From contig NC_058342.1 of assembly GCF_905475395.1 (NCBI RefSeq), positions 1-64,000 on the forward strand: a stretch of DNA of 64,000 nt. The letters are read 5' to 3'. A program made the position numbers and the translations under genes. The notes under the pieces are model-generated. The model did not search any database. It was not told the origin of the DNA and was given only the letters and a program-made list of their open reading frames with translations. This DNA is from Chrysoperla carnea. Lineage: Eukaryota; Arthropoda; Insecta; Neuroptera; Chrysopidae. Each line of letters starts with the position of its first letter. Position 1 is the stretch's first letter. This document shows positions 21,210 to 32,957 of the stretch, one piece after another.

Positions 21210-23858
21210 TTACTTAATTATTTCGAAAGGTAGTAAATTTTTTAATTCGTTCTTAGACCTGTTTGTTTTATTTTTTAATGTATTTAATAGAGGATTTGAG
21301 TGTTTAGATAATTTATTCTTAGTGTTAAAAACTCTTTGTTTGATTAGATCTTCAATCTTGTCAATGCTAGTGAGTGAGTGGTAGGTGTCGCTGTCATGTT
21401 GAGTGTCGCCACCCACCATCAACCTGAGCCACCTATTTTGGTAAGTTTGTAATCTTTTTATTGTTGTTTGCTTGGTTATGGGTCCCCACAAATCGATAGC
21501 ATATGACAGTGTGCCAACTATACAAGCTTTGTACAGTTGAATTTTCCTGGGAAGAGGAAGGTGAGCGCTTGTCAGAAGTGGTCGTAATTTATTTGCAATT
21601 GCTTTAGTCTTGTTAAATCTGTTTTGGGCAGCAGTATGAAAGTTTAATTTTGCATCTAGTTCAAGCCCAAGGTATTTAATACATTTTTTAGATTTTATGT
21701 TTTTGTCCATGAATTTAATTTGGAGTTGAGGAGTAAATTTTTCTTTGGAGAAAACTATGGCTTCCGTTTTGGCTGAATTAACTTGGATATTATTGTTTTT
21801 AAAGTATTTTGAGAGCATATTTAGGGAGTTTTCGATATGAGTTTTAGCACTACTATCTTTTGATCTGTAAAAGCTTGTATAGATGGCAGTGTCATCTGCA
21901 AACATACTAATATTGGTTTTAGTAGATTTTGGTATATCGTTTATGAAAATATTGAATAGCGTCGGACCCAAAACCGAGCCCTGAGGGACACCAGCAGGTA
22001 TTTGTTTTAGATTGGACTTGGTATCATTGATCTTTACATAATAACACCTATTCCTGATATAATTATTGATGATATTTGTTAGATATGATGGTAGATTGAG
22101 GTTATGTAGTTTAACAATGAGCTTGTCGTGCCAGACAGAGTCAAAAGCCTTCTCTATGTCCAGGCAAACCATCGCAGTAGACCTTTTCTTTTTAAAATTT
22201 GAGAGGATGTGATGTGTAATACGATGTAATTGATGAACAGTGGCATGGCTTCTTTTGAAACCAAATTGTTCGTTTATAATTGTATTGTTTATGTCAAGAT
22301 GGCGTTGAAGACGTTCTAAAATAATTTTTTCAAATATTTTACCTATCGTTGATAGTAAACTTATGGGACGATAGTTTTGAGGTATATGCGATGGTTTACC
22401 TGGTTTAGGTAAAGCAATGACAGTGGCCTCTTTCCATTTCGTTGGAAAATAATTGTTTATAAAACAGAAATTGAATATTATTTTTAAGAGTCTAATAGCT
22501 TGAATTGGTAAATTTTTTAGATGGTAATTTTGAATCTGATCATCACCCGATGATTTTTTGTTTTTTAAACGTTTGATTATATTTTTTATTTCGGTATTAG
22601 ACACAAGATCTATGTCCTCAGGAGAGGTTTCGATTAACAAGATGTCTTGTGCAATGTTTTGAATTTTGTTTTGTACGACTTTTGGGGCTAGATTAGAACT
22701 AAGGAGGAATGCACTCTGGAAGGCTTCAGCTAAGAGGTTTGCTTTGTCAGTGTTGTTGTTTACTGGTCGTCCGTTTTCGTCCGCTAATGTGGGGATGTTT
22801 TGGCTCGATTTTTTGAATTTTTTTAATTCATTCCAAATCGTAAGGTGATCGAGTTTTTTCAATTTGTCGTTTTTGTCTTGTATATTAATGTCGGCTATTT
22901 TTGCTTCTAGAGTTTTTTGTAATGTTTTACGCGTGTTGAGATAAGCACTTTGGGCAGTTTTTTGATATCGATGCCTACAGTATTTTATTAGTTTTTGGAG
23001 ATGTCTAAGTTCATTATTGATAATTAGTTTGAGTTTGTTGTTTAATGGTTTTTTAGGGATGTATAGACTGTCTGCTTGTAATATGGAGTTTGTGAGTATG
23101 GAGATGTATTTGTCAATGTCGGAGTTAGTCAGTATGTTAATTTGCTTGGGAATGTCATTTTGAATATATTTTCTGAATTCCTTCCAGTTTGCACCCTCCA
23201 AGTTTGCAATCATACGATGTTGCGGTTTGGGGAGCGTATGTTTGATAATATTTAGCACCGGGAGATGATCAGATTCAGGACCATCTATTATTGAGCAAGT
23301 TGGGGTTAGAGTATTTGTGATGGTGACGTCTAACATGGCATCGGGATTAAGTCTGGTGTAGCTACCGGGAATGTTGAATGAAAAATTTAAATTTTCATCA
23401 AACCATTCCCCTAGCACAATGCCATTTTTGTTATTTTTTTTGGAATTGGTTAAATTTTTGTTATGTGCATTTAAATCACCCATCATATATAGTTTTGGAA
23501 TATTATGTGTTATTATGTAAAGATCGTTTTTGTCAAGTACCTGTGATGGTGTGTATACTGCGTATAGGTTGGCTTCCAGGCTGTCAATGTAGATGGCGAC
23601 ACTTTCGATTGTTGTGGTTTGTGGCACTGGTAGTAGATGGTGCTGAATGTTATTTTTGATAATGATAGCGACACCTCCCGCGTTGCCAGTGATTCTGTCA
23701 TTTCTGTACGTGGTAAAACCTCTAATGGAGAATTTGTGTTTGGGTTTTAGCCACGTTTCTGTAAGAACTAAAATGTCCACTTTTTCACTCACTAGCATTG
23801 CTTTAATTGAGTTGATCTTGTTTTTAACACTGCGAATATTGAGGTTCACTATCCTCAT
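21210..23858 (-). CDS. Jockey-like ORF2 (endonuclease-reverse transcriptase)
   Basis: 882 residues. The AP endonuclease domain starts at once (MRIVNLNIRSV), with catalytic Glu in LTETWL, GDLNAHN and SDHLPV. The RT core has YRPISLLSTIGK, EQFGFKRSHAT, LDIEKAFDSVWHDKL, GVPQGSVLGPTLFN and FADDTAIY. No stop or frameshift interrupts it, and no RNase H domain is seen. The ATG overlaps the ORF1 stop as ATGA, a typical reinitiation arrangement. The C-terminus ends at 21210 within AT-rich 3' UTR. Confidence 0.96.
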   Translation of the reverse strand: MRIVNLNIRSVKNKINSIKAMLVSEKVDILVLTETWLKPKHKFSIRGFTTYRNDRITGNAGGVAIIIKNNIQHHLLPVPQTTTIESVAIYIDSLEANLYAVYTPSQVLDKNDLYIITHNIPKLYMMGDLNAHNKNLTNSKKNNKNGIVLGEWFDENLNFSFNIPGSYTRLNPDAMLDVTITNTLTPTCSIIDGPESDHLPVLNIIKHTLPKPQHRMIANLEGANWKEFRKYIQNDIPKQINILTNSDIDKYISILTNSILQADSLYIPKKPLNNKLKLIINNELRHLQKLIKYCRHRYQKTAQSAYLNTRKTLQKTLEAKIADINIQDKNDKLKKLDHLTIWNELKKFKKSSQNIPTLADENGRPVNNNTDKANLLAEAFQSAFLLSSNLAPKVVQNKIQNIAQDILLIETSPEDIDLVSNTEIKNIIKRLKNKKSSGDDQIQNYHLKNLPIQAIRLLKIIFNFCFINNYFPTKWKEATVIALPKPGKPSHIPQNYRPISLLSTIGKIFEKIILERLQRHLDINNTIINEQFGFKRSHATVHQLHRITHHILSNFKKKRSTAMVCLDIEKAFDSVWHDKLIVKLHNLNLPSYLTNIINNYIRNRCYYVKINDTKSNLKQIPAGVPQGSVLGPTLFNIFINDIPKSTKTNISMFADDTAIYTSFYRSKDSSAKTHIENSLNMLSKYFKNNNIQVNSAKTEAIVFSKEKFTPQLQIKFMDKNIKSKKCIKYLGLELDAKLNFHTAAQNRFNKTKAIANKLRPLLTSAHLPLPRKIQLYKACIVGTLSYAIDLWGPITKQTTIKRLQTYQNRWLRLMVGGDTQHDSDTYHSLTSIDKIEDLIKQRVFNTKNKLSKHSNPLLNTLKNKTNRSKNELKNLLPFEIIK

Positions 23859-25189
23859 TTTAGGTTGGCAGCGAAACTAGCTAGGGCTTGAATTCTAGCC
23901 ATAGGGTCTGTATTAGCACGCATGATTGATGTTAATTCACGCACATGAATAATTAGTTGTTTTATGTCACATACACTATTTAAAATATTAAGTTCACTCA
24001 TTAGAGTTGTAAAGTCACTGTGAGCACTGTTTGAATTTAATGTTGGTTGCTGTGGGTTAATTCCAATATTTGAAGTTGTTTGATGGTTTTGCATTTCCTC
24101 TCTTTGGGCAGTACGTTGAGCCCACACGTTGAATTTGGGTGCTGGAGCAGGTATAAATCTTTGTGAATTTTTTAAGCGACGTTCTTCTAATTTTTTCAAG
24201 TAACCTACGTATGTAGGACATTTTTTAAAATTGGCCGGATGATCACCCTGACAATTTATACATTTAGGTGTTGTTTGGGTATCTTTTGTGCAATCCTTTG
24301 TTTCGTGTTCACCTAAACATTTGACACATTTTGGTTTGAGAAAACAATTTGAGGCACTGTGTCCGAATGCCTGGCAATGAAAACATTGAGTTGGGCCGCT
24401 TCCTCTTTGATATTTTGCCCAATAAATTTTAGTTGATAGTAACGTGCTGATACGACGTATTTGTTGGAATGATGTTGTGGATGGAAAATCCACTTTGTAT
24501 AGATGCTTGTTTTGATTTTTTATGTTCATCTTGAACACATTAGTGGTTGGAACGTTTAGGTCCTCGAGTTCCTCTTGGATTTCTTCGATTGATGCGTTAT
24601 ATAAACCATGTAATACGCAAGAAAATGGTTTATCACTCTTCATTGTATAAGTGTGAAACGGTAATTTTTCGTTTATCAACTGATTTTTGATGTTTAAAAA
24701 ATCATCGTTAGAATATGTGTGGATTTGTGTTGTTGTACCGACGTTCTTGAGGTGGAAGCCGTTTGGGCAAAATTGTTTAATAAGCTCGGCGAATTTTTTT
24801 GGTTTAGGAACCGTTCTGTGTAAAATTATTGGTGGAGGTTTTGGAGCCTTTTTCTCCTTTTTTTCTGGATTTGTTTTAGATGCTGATGGTATTGCGTTGT
24901 TTGGTGTTTGATTATTAATTACTGGATGGCCAACCTTACCTTGCGGTAATTTTGGAAGGCCATCATTAATGTCATCATCATCCGATAGTAATGCCGCGAA
25001 TTTATTATGTAGTGTTACTTCTTCAGGTGTTGAAGGACGTGGTCTTTTTGATCCTGAACTTGCATTTGAGTTTGTACGTATTCTTGAATCACTGTTGTTT
25101 TTGGATGTGTTTTTGTTGCGTTTTTCGACAACTTGCCAGTCTGGCGATGTGGAAGCACTCCCACCAGGGAGGCTTTCGTCGTCGTCCAT
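23855..25189 (-). CDS. Jockey-like ORF1 (zinc-knuckle protein)
   Basis: 444 residues from ATG at 25187-25189 (MDDDESLPGG). An upstream in-frame GTG at 25226-25228 is not needed. The N-terminal part is low in complexity, with SKRPRPSTPEE; a middle region (GFHLKNV to KIYWAKYQ) precedes three zinc knuckles, beginning CFHCQAFGHSASNC, CVKCLGEHETKDC and CINCQGDHPANFKKC. It binds element RNA in related systems. Stop TGA at 23855-23857 overlaps the ORF2 start. Confidence 0.94.
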   Translation of the reverse strand: MDDDESLPGGSASTSPDWQVVEKRNKNTSKNNSDSRIRTNSNASSGSKRPRPSTPEEVTLHNKFAALLSDDDDINDGLPKLPQGKVGHPVINNQTPNNAIPSASKTNPEKKEKKAPKPPPIILHRTVPKPKKFAELIKQFCPNGFHLKNVGTTTQIHTYSNDDFLNIKNQLINEKLPFHTYTMKSDKPFSCVLHGLYNASIEEIQEELEDLNVPTTNVFKMNIKNQNKHLYKVDFPSTTSFQQIRRISTLLSTKIYWAKYQRGSGPTQCFHCQAFGHSASNCFLKPKCVKCLGEHETKDCTKDTQTTPKCINCQGDHPANFKKCPTYVGYLKKLEERRLKNSQRFIPAPAPKFNVWAQRTAQREEMQNHQTTSNIGINPQQPTLNSNSAHSDFTTLMSELNILNSVCDIKQLIIHVRELTSIMRANTDPMARIQALASFAANLK

Positions 25190-25455
25190 CTGGACGATGT
25201 TATGAATTGGTACTTGGTGCACTTTCACAATTGTTCTAGTGGTGTACCTTTACTCTTATTTAAATAAAAAATATAAAATAAAAATTACTCACAAAAAGTA
25301 AATAATTTTTTATAAAAAATAAGTTACTCTTTTGTATTTTATCAAATACTAGAATAGTATTTATTTCCACTGACTTTGAATTTTACACTTGAAAAATTAA
25401 AACTGATCACTTCACTTGATAACATTATATGTGCACTGAACGGTGTTCACTGAGC
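25190..25455 (-). promoter_or_regulatory. 5' UTR/internal promoter region of the Jockey-like element
   Basis: 266 bp between the element's first base and ORF1. Jockey-type elements use an internal Pol II promoter here; I see CAGT motifs at the very start but cannot place further boxes. A 14-bp stretch near 25249-25264 (TTTACTCTTATTTAAA on the plus strand) matches the histone downstream element of this array. Confidence 0.55.
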
Positions 25456-25709
25456 GCGTGTCGTGTATACAACTAGCGTATTATATACGCGAAGATGGAT
25501 ATAACAATAAAAATGAATACTACTCTCTGATTGGCTGAAAATAATACTATAAGGTGATTGGTTTATTTTTAAAGTTTTATATTTTATAAATATTATAAAT
25601 TAAAATACCCAAATAACATTTTAAACATTTATGTTACAATCCCCGTAACGTACACATCTGTGTGATTATATTTACAAAAAAAAATATTAATTAAATAAAT
25701 TTATTCGCT
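25456..25709. promoter_or_regulatory. H2A side of the split H2B/H2A promoter, unit 3
   Basis: It retains the right target duplication, the H2B TATA (minus strand, 25480-25487), both ATTGG boxes and the H2A TATA. H2A should be unaffected. The orphan H2B TATA points into the 5' end of the Jockey element, about 25-30 bp away. Confidence 0.75.
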
Positions 25710-26084
25710 ATGTCTGGACGAGGTAAAGGTGGTAAAGTAAAGGGAAAGGCAAAGTCAAGATCAAGCCGAGCAGGATTACAATTTCCTGTTGGAAGAATTC
25801 ACAGATTATTACGAAAAGGAAATTATGCTGAACGAGTAGGTGCTGGTGCCCCAGTATATTTGGCTGCTGTTATGGAATATTTGGCTGCAGAAGTTCTCGA
25901 GTTAGCTGGTAATGCTGCCCGTGATAACAAAAAAACACGTATCATTCCACGTCATTTACAATTGGCAATTCGTAATGATGAAGAATTAAATAAATTATTA
26001 TCTGGTGTAACAATTGCTCAAGGTGGTGTATTACCAAACATTCAAGCAGTGTTATTACCAAAGAAAACTGAAAAGAAAGCATAA
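25710..26084 (+). CDS. Histone H2A, unit 3
   Basis: 124 residues, identical protein to unit 1. Its proximal promoter is intact although its divergent partner has been moved 4.7 kb away. Confidence 0.98.
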   Translation: MSGRGKGGKVKGKAKSRSSRAGLQFPVGRIHRLLRKGNYAERVGAGAPVYLAAVMEYLAAEVLELAGNAARDNKKTRIIPRHLQLAIRNDEELNKLLSGVTIAQGGVLPNIQAVLLPKKTEKKA

Positions 26085-26131
26085 ATTAAAAACATTGCAT
26101 TAATTTTTATAATAATAATACATCGATCATA

Positions 26132-26150
26132 GGCCTTTTAATAAAAGGCC
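26132..26150 (+). terminator. H2A 3' stem-loop, unit 3
   Basis: Same as unit 1. Confidence 0.78.
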
Positions 26151-26422
26151 ACAAATTTATTTAAAATAAGAGTAAAAATTATTTTTATAAATAATATATT
26201 ATAATATTTTTTTAAAGAATCAATTTAAATAATTATAAATTAATGATTCTTTTTTTTTTTTTTTTTTTTTTATATGTTATTATGGAAATAATTCATCATA
26301 TTATGATGACATTTAGGTAACATATTATAAGAATATTCATAAAATATTATCAAAATAATATTGTATTATGATGATATTTAGACAAAATATTATAAGAATA
26401 TACACAAAATATTATCAAAATA

Positions 26423-26503
26423 ATATCATTAGATAACAAAACTGTTCATGATACTCATACCTTTACTAGAGATAAAAGTATCAGGATGCACTTGTATTAA
26501 TAC
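26423..26503 (-). pseudogene. H2B relic, unit 3
   Basis: Same degenerate H2B fragment as at 4137-4217. Confidence 0.83.
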
Positions 26504-27970
26504 ATATTATCACAACATCACAAAATATTTTTTAAAAGGAAAAATTTTTTTAAAATTATTATAAAATTTGATTGAATTAAATTTCAATTTATTTTTTTAA
26601 TAATTAAAGAAAAAAAAGAAAAAAAAAGCATATAAACTTTCTATTGAAAATGTTATTTTAAACTAGATGGCCAAGTGAACTTCGTTACACAAACAATATA
26701 TGACGTATTCGTTATTTAAATAATCAGTATCCTTTGATATTATATCAATACGTTACTCTCTTCTTTTGATACATATTAATAAAATTTCAATTTATAAGAT
26801 TTTATGTCAATTATATAAATAATATTATAAATTTTCTAAATACATAAGTTAATTAACAAAAAATTTGAATAACAAGATAAATTTATATATGATGTTTTAA
26901 TACTCGATACTATAATATATCGCATCCGTTACCAATTATTCGGTATCCTTTGATTTATACACAGAATGAACTAAAAATATATATCAAATTTATTTTATTT
27001 ATTTATATATTTAATATTATTATTATTATTTTATATTACAAAGTTTCTTAACGAAGCTTACAATGATTTCTCATATCGTACTTAACAAAATTATTTAGAT
27101 CATATAAAATTTAAATTGTTAAAAAATTTGTATATTTATTATTATTATTTATTTTTATTAAAATTACATAACATAAAATTAATAATATTTTAATAATTAT
27201 ATAAATTAATTCTTATTTAAAATAATCTTATATTAATCTCAACAAATACTCTAATAATATATTTTGTCATAAATTTTTTTATATTTAAAATAAATATTAT
27301 AATATATAAATACTTATATCAGTATAAAATTTCTTTATATAATTATGAAAAAATTAATTTAATAGTTAATTATTGATATTAATGCATAAATAAAAGTATT
27401 TTCTAATGAAATATATTTTGTCAATGTTCGATTAACACATTTCATAATAATACGTTTTCATTATTGACAAAAAAAGTTTTTCTAAAAATGAAATCTTATA
27501 CTATAATATATATATTTATATATTAAATTTTTTAATTATTTATATACTAATAATTTATAATAAATCGATATTAAATAAAAAATAAAAATATATACTTTTT
27601 AAGTTTACCTTAAAAATATTATTGTTTTGTATGATTGAAATAATTAATATTAAACTATGTTTATTAATAATTGTTAATAAAAAAATTAAATATATTTTAA
27701 TTTATAAAATAAATATTATTATTAAATTTATAATTTATTATTTTATATATTATAGAAATTGAAAAAATAAATCATGTTTACTACGACAGTAAATTAGAAA
27801 TACTATTTAATTTTTATGTGTTTTCTACATGGTACTTTGACTTACATAGGGACTTATATTATTGTGAATAATGATATAATTGAAAACCTTTATTTTTTAT
27901 TTGATAGAATTATTATATTTTATCATTTAAATATTTATAATAAATACATTATTTTTATAAAGTAAAAAAT

Positions 27971-28681
27971 ATGGCCGAAGAAAATTCTACAGCTGTTGCA
28001 GCAACTGCGGTTACTGCTGCTTCTACAACACCAACAAAAAAAGCAACAGCTTCTGGTGCTAAACGTACAAAACAACATTCAAAACCAACACATCCACGTA
28101 CATCAGAAATGGTTGTTAACGCAATTAAAAATTTAAAAGAACGTGGTGGTTCATCATTACAAGCAATTAAAAAATATTTAGCTGCAAATTATAAAGTGGA
28201 TTCTGATAAAATTTCACCATTTATTAAAAAATATTTAAAAGCTGCTGTAACTGAGGGAGCCTTGGTACAAACTAAAGGTAAAGGTGCATCTGGTTCATTC
28301 AAATTGGCTGCTTCCGCTTCATCTAATTCTTCAGCTAAATCAAAAGTTTCCAAAAAAGAAAGTGGAGCAAAAGGTTCAGCAAAGAGTGCTAAAAGTAAAC
28401 GGGCACCAAAAGAAAAGAAAGCCACAACTACATCATTGGCAGCCAAAAAGCCTAAAGCAAAAAAAGCGACTCCATCATCATCAACTGCTGCTAAAAAAGT
28501 TACTGCAAAATCATCAGCGGCATCAAAAAAAGCACCAGTTAAAGCAAAACCAGCAAAAAGTACAAAATCCGCTGCCAAAAGTAGCCCTGCTCGTAAACCG
28601 AAAGCACCAAAAGCTAAGAAAGCTTCTGTTGCCAAATCATCTCCTACAAAAATTAAAAAAGCAGCACCAAAAAAGAAATGA
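27971..28681 (+). CDS. Linker histone H1, unit 3
   Basis: 236 residues, majority form, ending AAPKKK. Confidence 0.97.
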   Translation: MAEENSTAVAATAVTAASTTPTKKATASGAKRTKQHSKPTHPRTSEMVVNAIKNLKERGGSSLQAIKKYLAANYKVDSDKISPFIKKYLKAAVTEGALVQTKGKGASGSFKLAASASSNSSAKSKVSKKESGAKGSAKSAKSKRAPKEKKATTTSLAAKKPKAKKATPSSSTAAKKVTAKSSAASKKAPVKAKPAKSTKSAAKSSPARKPKAPKAKKASVAKSSPTKIKKAAPKKK

Positions 28682-28744
28682 TCTGTTACTTTAATAATAT
28701 ATTGAAATATTTCATTATTTTTGCTAAAAAATGAAAATAACATA

Positions 28745-28760
28745 GGCCTTAATACAGGCC
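28745..28760 (+). terminator. H1 3' stem-loop, unit 3
   Basis: Same as unit 1; a longer T run follows the downstream element. Confidence 0.73.
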
Positions 28761-28827
28761 ACAAATTAATATTTGATAAGAGTAAATTTTTTTTTTGTAT
28801 AAATATTTTATAAAATAATAGTTTAGA

Positions 28828-28888
28828 AACATTTGCCACAGTCAGTACCACGGATGGGTGGCCACTTGAGAATACTGTGTGCGGTTGC
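28828..28888 (+). pseudogene. 5S rRNA relic, unit 3
   Basis: Same 61-bp fragment as unit 1. Confidence 0.83.
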
Positions 28889-29025
28889 ATTTTTATTTAA
28901 AATATATGGTATAATAAATAAGTATATATTTAAATTGATTACTTCATTGAAAATTTTAATAATATACTTTAATATTAATGATATTTATGAAAAATATATA
29001 TTTGTAAAAATTTTCATTTATTACT

Positions 29026-29143
29026 GGCAACAGCCATACCACGTTGAAAACACCGGTTCTCGTCCGATCACCGAAGTTAAGCAACATTGGGCACAGTCAG
29101 TACTTGGATGGGTGACCGCTTGGGAACACTGTGTGCGGTTGCC
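29026..29143 (+). rRNA. 5S rRNA, unit 3 (intact)
   Basis: Sequence identical to the unit 1 5S gene with the same T-run terminator. The second undamaged 5S gene of the window. Confidence 0.97.
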
Positions 29144-29501
29144 TTTTTATATTAAAAATATAAATTATTTTTCTTCTGTTTTTTTTTTTTACACACCATA
29201 TATAAATATATGTTATTTATAAATGTAAACCTTTTATATTATTCGTCAACAAATAAATATTATTTTTTGTATAAAATTTTATTGCATTTATAACTCATAT
29301 CATGGTTACTTTAAAGCGAGAAGTTTTTTTAATATTTCAAATGAATATAAAATAATATAAATTTTATGAAATTTATTTATTTTTAGAAATAGCAATCGCT
29401 TATAATTATAACAAAATTTTAATAATGTTTAATTTTATTTCAATAATTTATATATATATTTTTTAATAAAAATAATATACTCTTATTTAATAATATATGT
29501 T

Positions 29502-29519
29502 GGTCCTATATATAGGACC
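29502..29519 (-). terminator. H3 3' stem-loop, unit 4
   Basis: Same as unit 1. Confidence 0.75.
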
Positions 29520-29570
29520 GAAAATATTTCTTATTTGTTTTTTTTTTTTTTAAATTGTCATTTAAAACGC

Positions 29571-30627
<1,057 letters not shown>

Positions 30628-30692
30628 TAATTTACTTAAAATATTTAGTAAATTTATTAAAGAATATTTAATACATCCGATAAATTTAAACA

Positions 30693-30713
30693 GGCTTTCC
30701 TTTTTGGGAAGCC
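30693..30713 (+). terminator. H4 3' stem-loop, unit 4
   Basis: Same stem and loop as unit 1; now closer to the shifted stop. Confidence 0.78.
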
Positions 30714-31402
30714 ACTAATTTTATTTATATAAGAGTAAATAAATTTGTTAATAAATATAACATATTATATAATTTGTTTACAACAAATTATTTTGTTTAT
30801 AACATACATTACCAAATATTTTTTTTTTTTTTTTTTTTTTGTAATATATCTGCAATAATAAATTATAATTTGTATATTATCTATTTTATTTTACAATAAC
30901 TTATTGAATTTTTGAAAAAATTTTATTATAAATTAATATACTATTATATTTTTTATATATACAAGTTAAGAGTAACAAGTATCGATAGGAGATTATCGAA
31001 TTTATAACTAATAAAACATTTCGCCTTAATCAAAGAAAATAAATATTTTGCTATACCATTTGTTATACTTTCAATAAATAATTTATTATTAAATTTTTAT
31101 TATTTCATTTATTTTTTAAAATTATTAAAAATATTTTTCTAATAATTATAAGCGTACATAAACAAGTAGTAAATGTAAAATGAAAATAATAAAGGTAATG
31201 TAATGCATTTGCATTACACTGATTTACGATATATATTCCGATATCCTTTATTATATTTAAAATTAATAATATTGATATACTAATAATAGATATATTCAAG
31301 CTATTAATATATAAAATTTTATATTAAATATGATATTAATAATTGTTTATTTTATTTTTTTGTATATATAAAAATAATTTACTCTTATTTAAAAAATTTG
31401 AT

Positions 31403-31423
31403 GGCTCTCTTAAAAAGAGAGCC
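31403..31423 (-). terminator. H2B 3' stem-loop, unit 4
   Basis: Same as unit 1; the flanking base next to the stem is changed (GCCA instead of GCCG on the plus strand). Confidence 0.78.
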
Positions 31424-31479
31424 ATTTTTATATGTTGATGTATTTTTATGTTATCAATTAAATAATATTTTCGATTTAT

Positions 31480-31851
31480 TTATTTTGAACTTGTATATTT
31501 TGTAACAGCTTTAGTACCTTCACTAACAGCGTGCTTTGCCAATTCACCAGGTAATAATAATCGAACTGCGGTTTGAATTTCCCGACTTGTGATTGTTGAA
31601 CGTTTATTATAATGTGCTAAACGTGATGCTTCAGCAGCAATACGTTCAAAAATATCATTAACAAAACTGTTCATGATACTCATAGCTTTACTAGAGATAC
31701 CAGTATCAGGATGCACTTGTTTTAATACTTTGTAAATGTAAATTGCATATGATTCCTTGCGCTTCCTCTTCTTTTTCTTATCACTCTTTGATATATTTTT
31801 TTGAGCTTTGCCAGCTTTTTTTGCTGCTTTTCCACTTGTTTTTGGTGGCAT
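31480..31851 (-). CDS. Histone H2B, unit 4
   Basis: 123 residues, majority form. Confidence 0.98.
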   Translation of the reverse strand: MPPKTSGKAAKKAGKAQKNISKSDKKKKRKRKESYAIYIYKVLKQVHPDTGISSKAMSIMNSFVNDIFERIAAEASRLAHYNKRSTITSREIQTAVRLLLPGELAKHAVSEGTKAVTKYTSSK

Positions 31852-32163
31852 TGTTACAAACAATTAATATACACAGATAGTTACAGAACACCAGTCAGTA
31901 TATGTATGAGCGTGTCGTGTATACAACTAGCGTATTATATACGCGAAGATGGATATAACAATAAAAATGAATACTACTCTCTGATTGGCTGAAAATAATA
32001 CTATAAGGTGATTGGTTTATTTTTAAAGTTTTATATTTTATAAATATTATAAATTAAAATACCCAAATAACATTTTAAACATTTATGTTACAATCCCCGT
32101 AACGTACACATCTGTGTGATTATATTTACAAAAAAAAATATTAATTAAATAAATTTATTCGCT
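31852..32163. promoter_or_regulatory. Divergent H2B/H2A promoter, unit 4
   Basis: 312 bp, same boxes as unit 1, uninterrupted. Confidence 0.7.
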
Positions 32164-32538
32164 ATGTCTGGACGAGGTAAAGGTGGTAAAGTAAAGGGAA
32201 AGGCAAAGTCAAGATCAAGCCGAGCAGGATTACAATTTCCTGTTGGAAGAATTCACAGATTATTACGAAAAGGAAATTATGCTGAACGAGTAGGTGCTGG
32301 TGCCCCAGTATATTTGGCTGCTGTTATGGAATATTTGGCTGCAGAAGTTCTCGAGTTAGCTGGTAATGCTGCCCGTGATAACAAAAAAACACGTATCATT
32401 CCACGTCATTTACAATTGGCAATTCGTAATGATGAAGAATTAAATAAATTATTATCTGGTGTAACAATTGCTCAAGGTGGTGTATTACCAAACATTCAAG
32501 CAGTGTTATTACCAAAGAAAACTGAAAAGAAAGCATAA
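32164..32538 (+). CDS. Histone H2A, unit 4
   Basis: 124 residues, identical protein. Confidence 0.98.
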   Translation: MSGRGKGGKVKGKAKSRSSRAGLQFPVGRIHRLLRKGNYAERVGAGAPVYLAAVMEYLAAEVLELAGNAARDNKKTRIIPRHLQLAIRNDEELNKLLSGVTIAQGGVLPNIQAVLLPKKTEKKA

Positions 32539-32585
32539 ATTAAAAACATTGCATTAATTTTTATAATAATAATACATCGATCATA

Positions 32586-32604
32586 GGCCTTTTAATAAAA
32601 GGCC
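32586..32604 (+). terminator. H2A 3' stem-loop, unit 4
   Basis: Same as unit 1. Confidence 0.78.
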
Positions 32605-32876
32605 ACAAATTTATTTAAAATAAGAGTAAAAATTATTTTTATAAATAATATATTATAATATTTTTTTAAAGAATCAATTTAAATAATTATAAATTAATGA
32701 TTCTTTTTTTTTTTTTTTTTTTTTTTTTTGTTATTATGGAAATAATTTATCATATTATTATGACATTTAGGTAACATATTATAAGAATATTCATAAAATA
32801 TTATCAAAATAATATTGTATTATGATGATATTTAGACAAAATATTATAAGAATATACACAAAATATTATCAAAATA

Positions 32877-32957
32877 ATATCATTAGATAACAAAACTGTT
32901 CATGATACTCATACCTTTACTAGAGATAAAAGTATCAGGATGCACTTGTATTAATAC
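32877..32957 (-). pseudogene. H2B relic, unit 4
   Basis: Same degenerate H2B fragment as at 4137-4217. Confidence 0.83.

Larger units (their letters stand above)
20798..25455 (-). mobile_element. Jockey-like non-LTR retrotransposon in H2B promoter
   Basis: 4658 bp on the minus strand, flanked by the 12-bp repeat GCGTGTCGTGTA (20786-20797 and 25456-25467). The 5' end (right side, minus strand) reads GCTCAGTGAACACCG, with a further TTCAGTGC, like Jockey-clade starts. The 3' end (left side) is a run of GATTTT repeats. Both ORFs are open and overlap by ATGA. It is distinct from the 5S-targeted family in sequence and in target; the site shows no kinship with the 5S site, so it probably has ordinary low target specificity. 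Confidence 0.95.
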
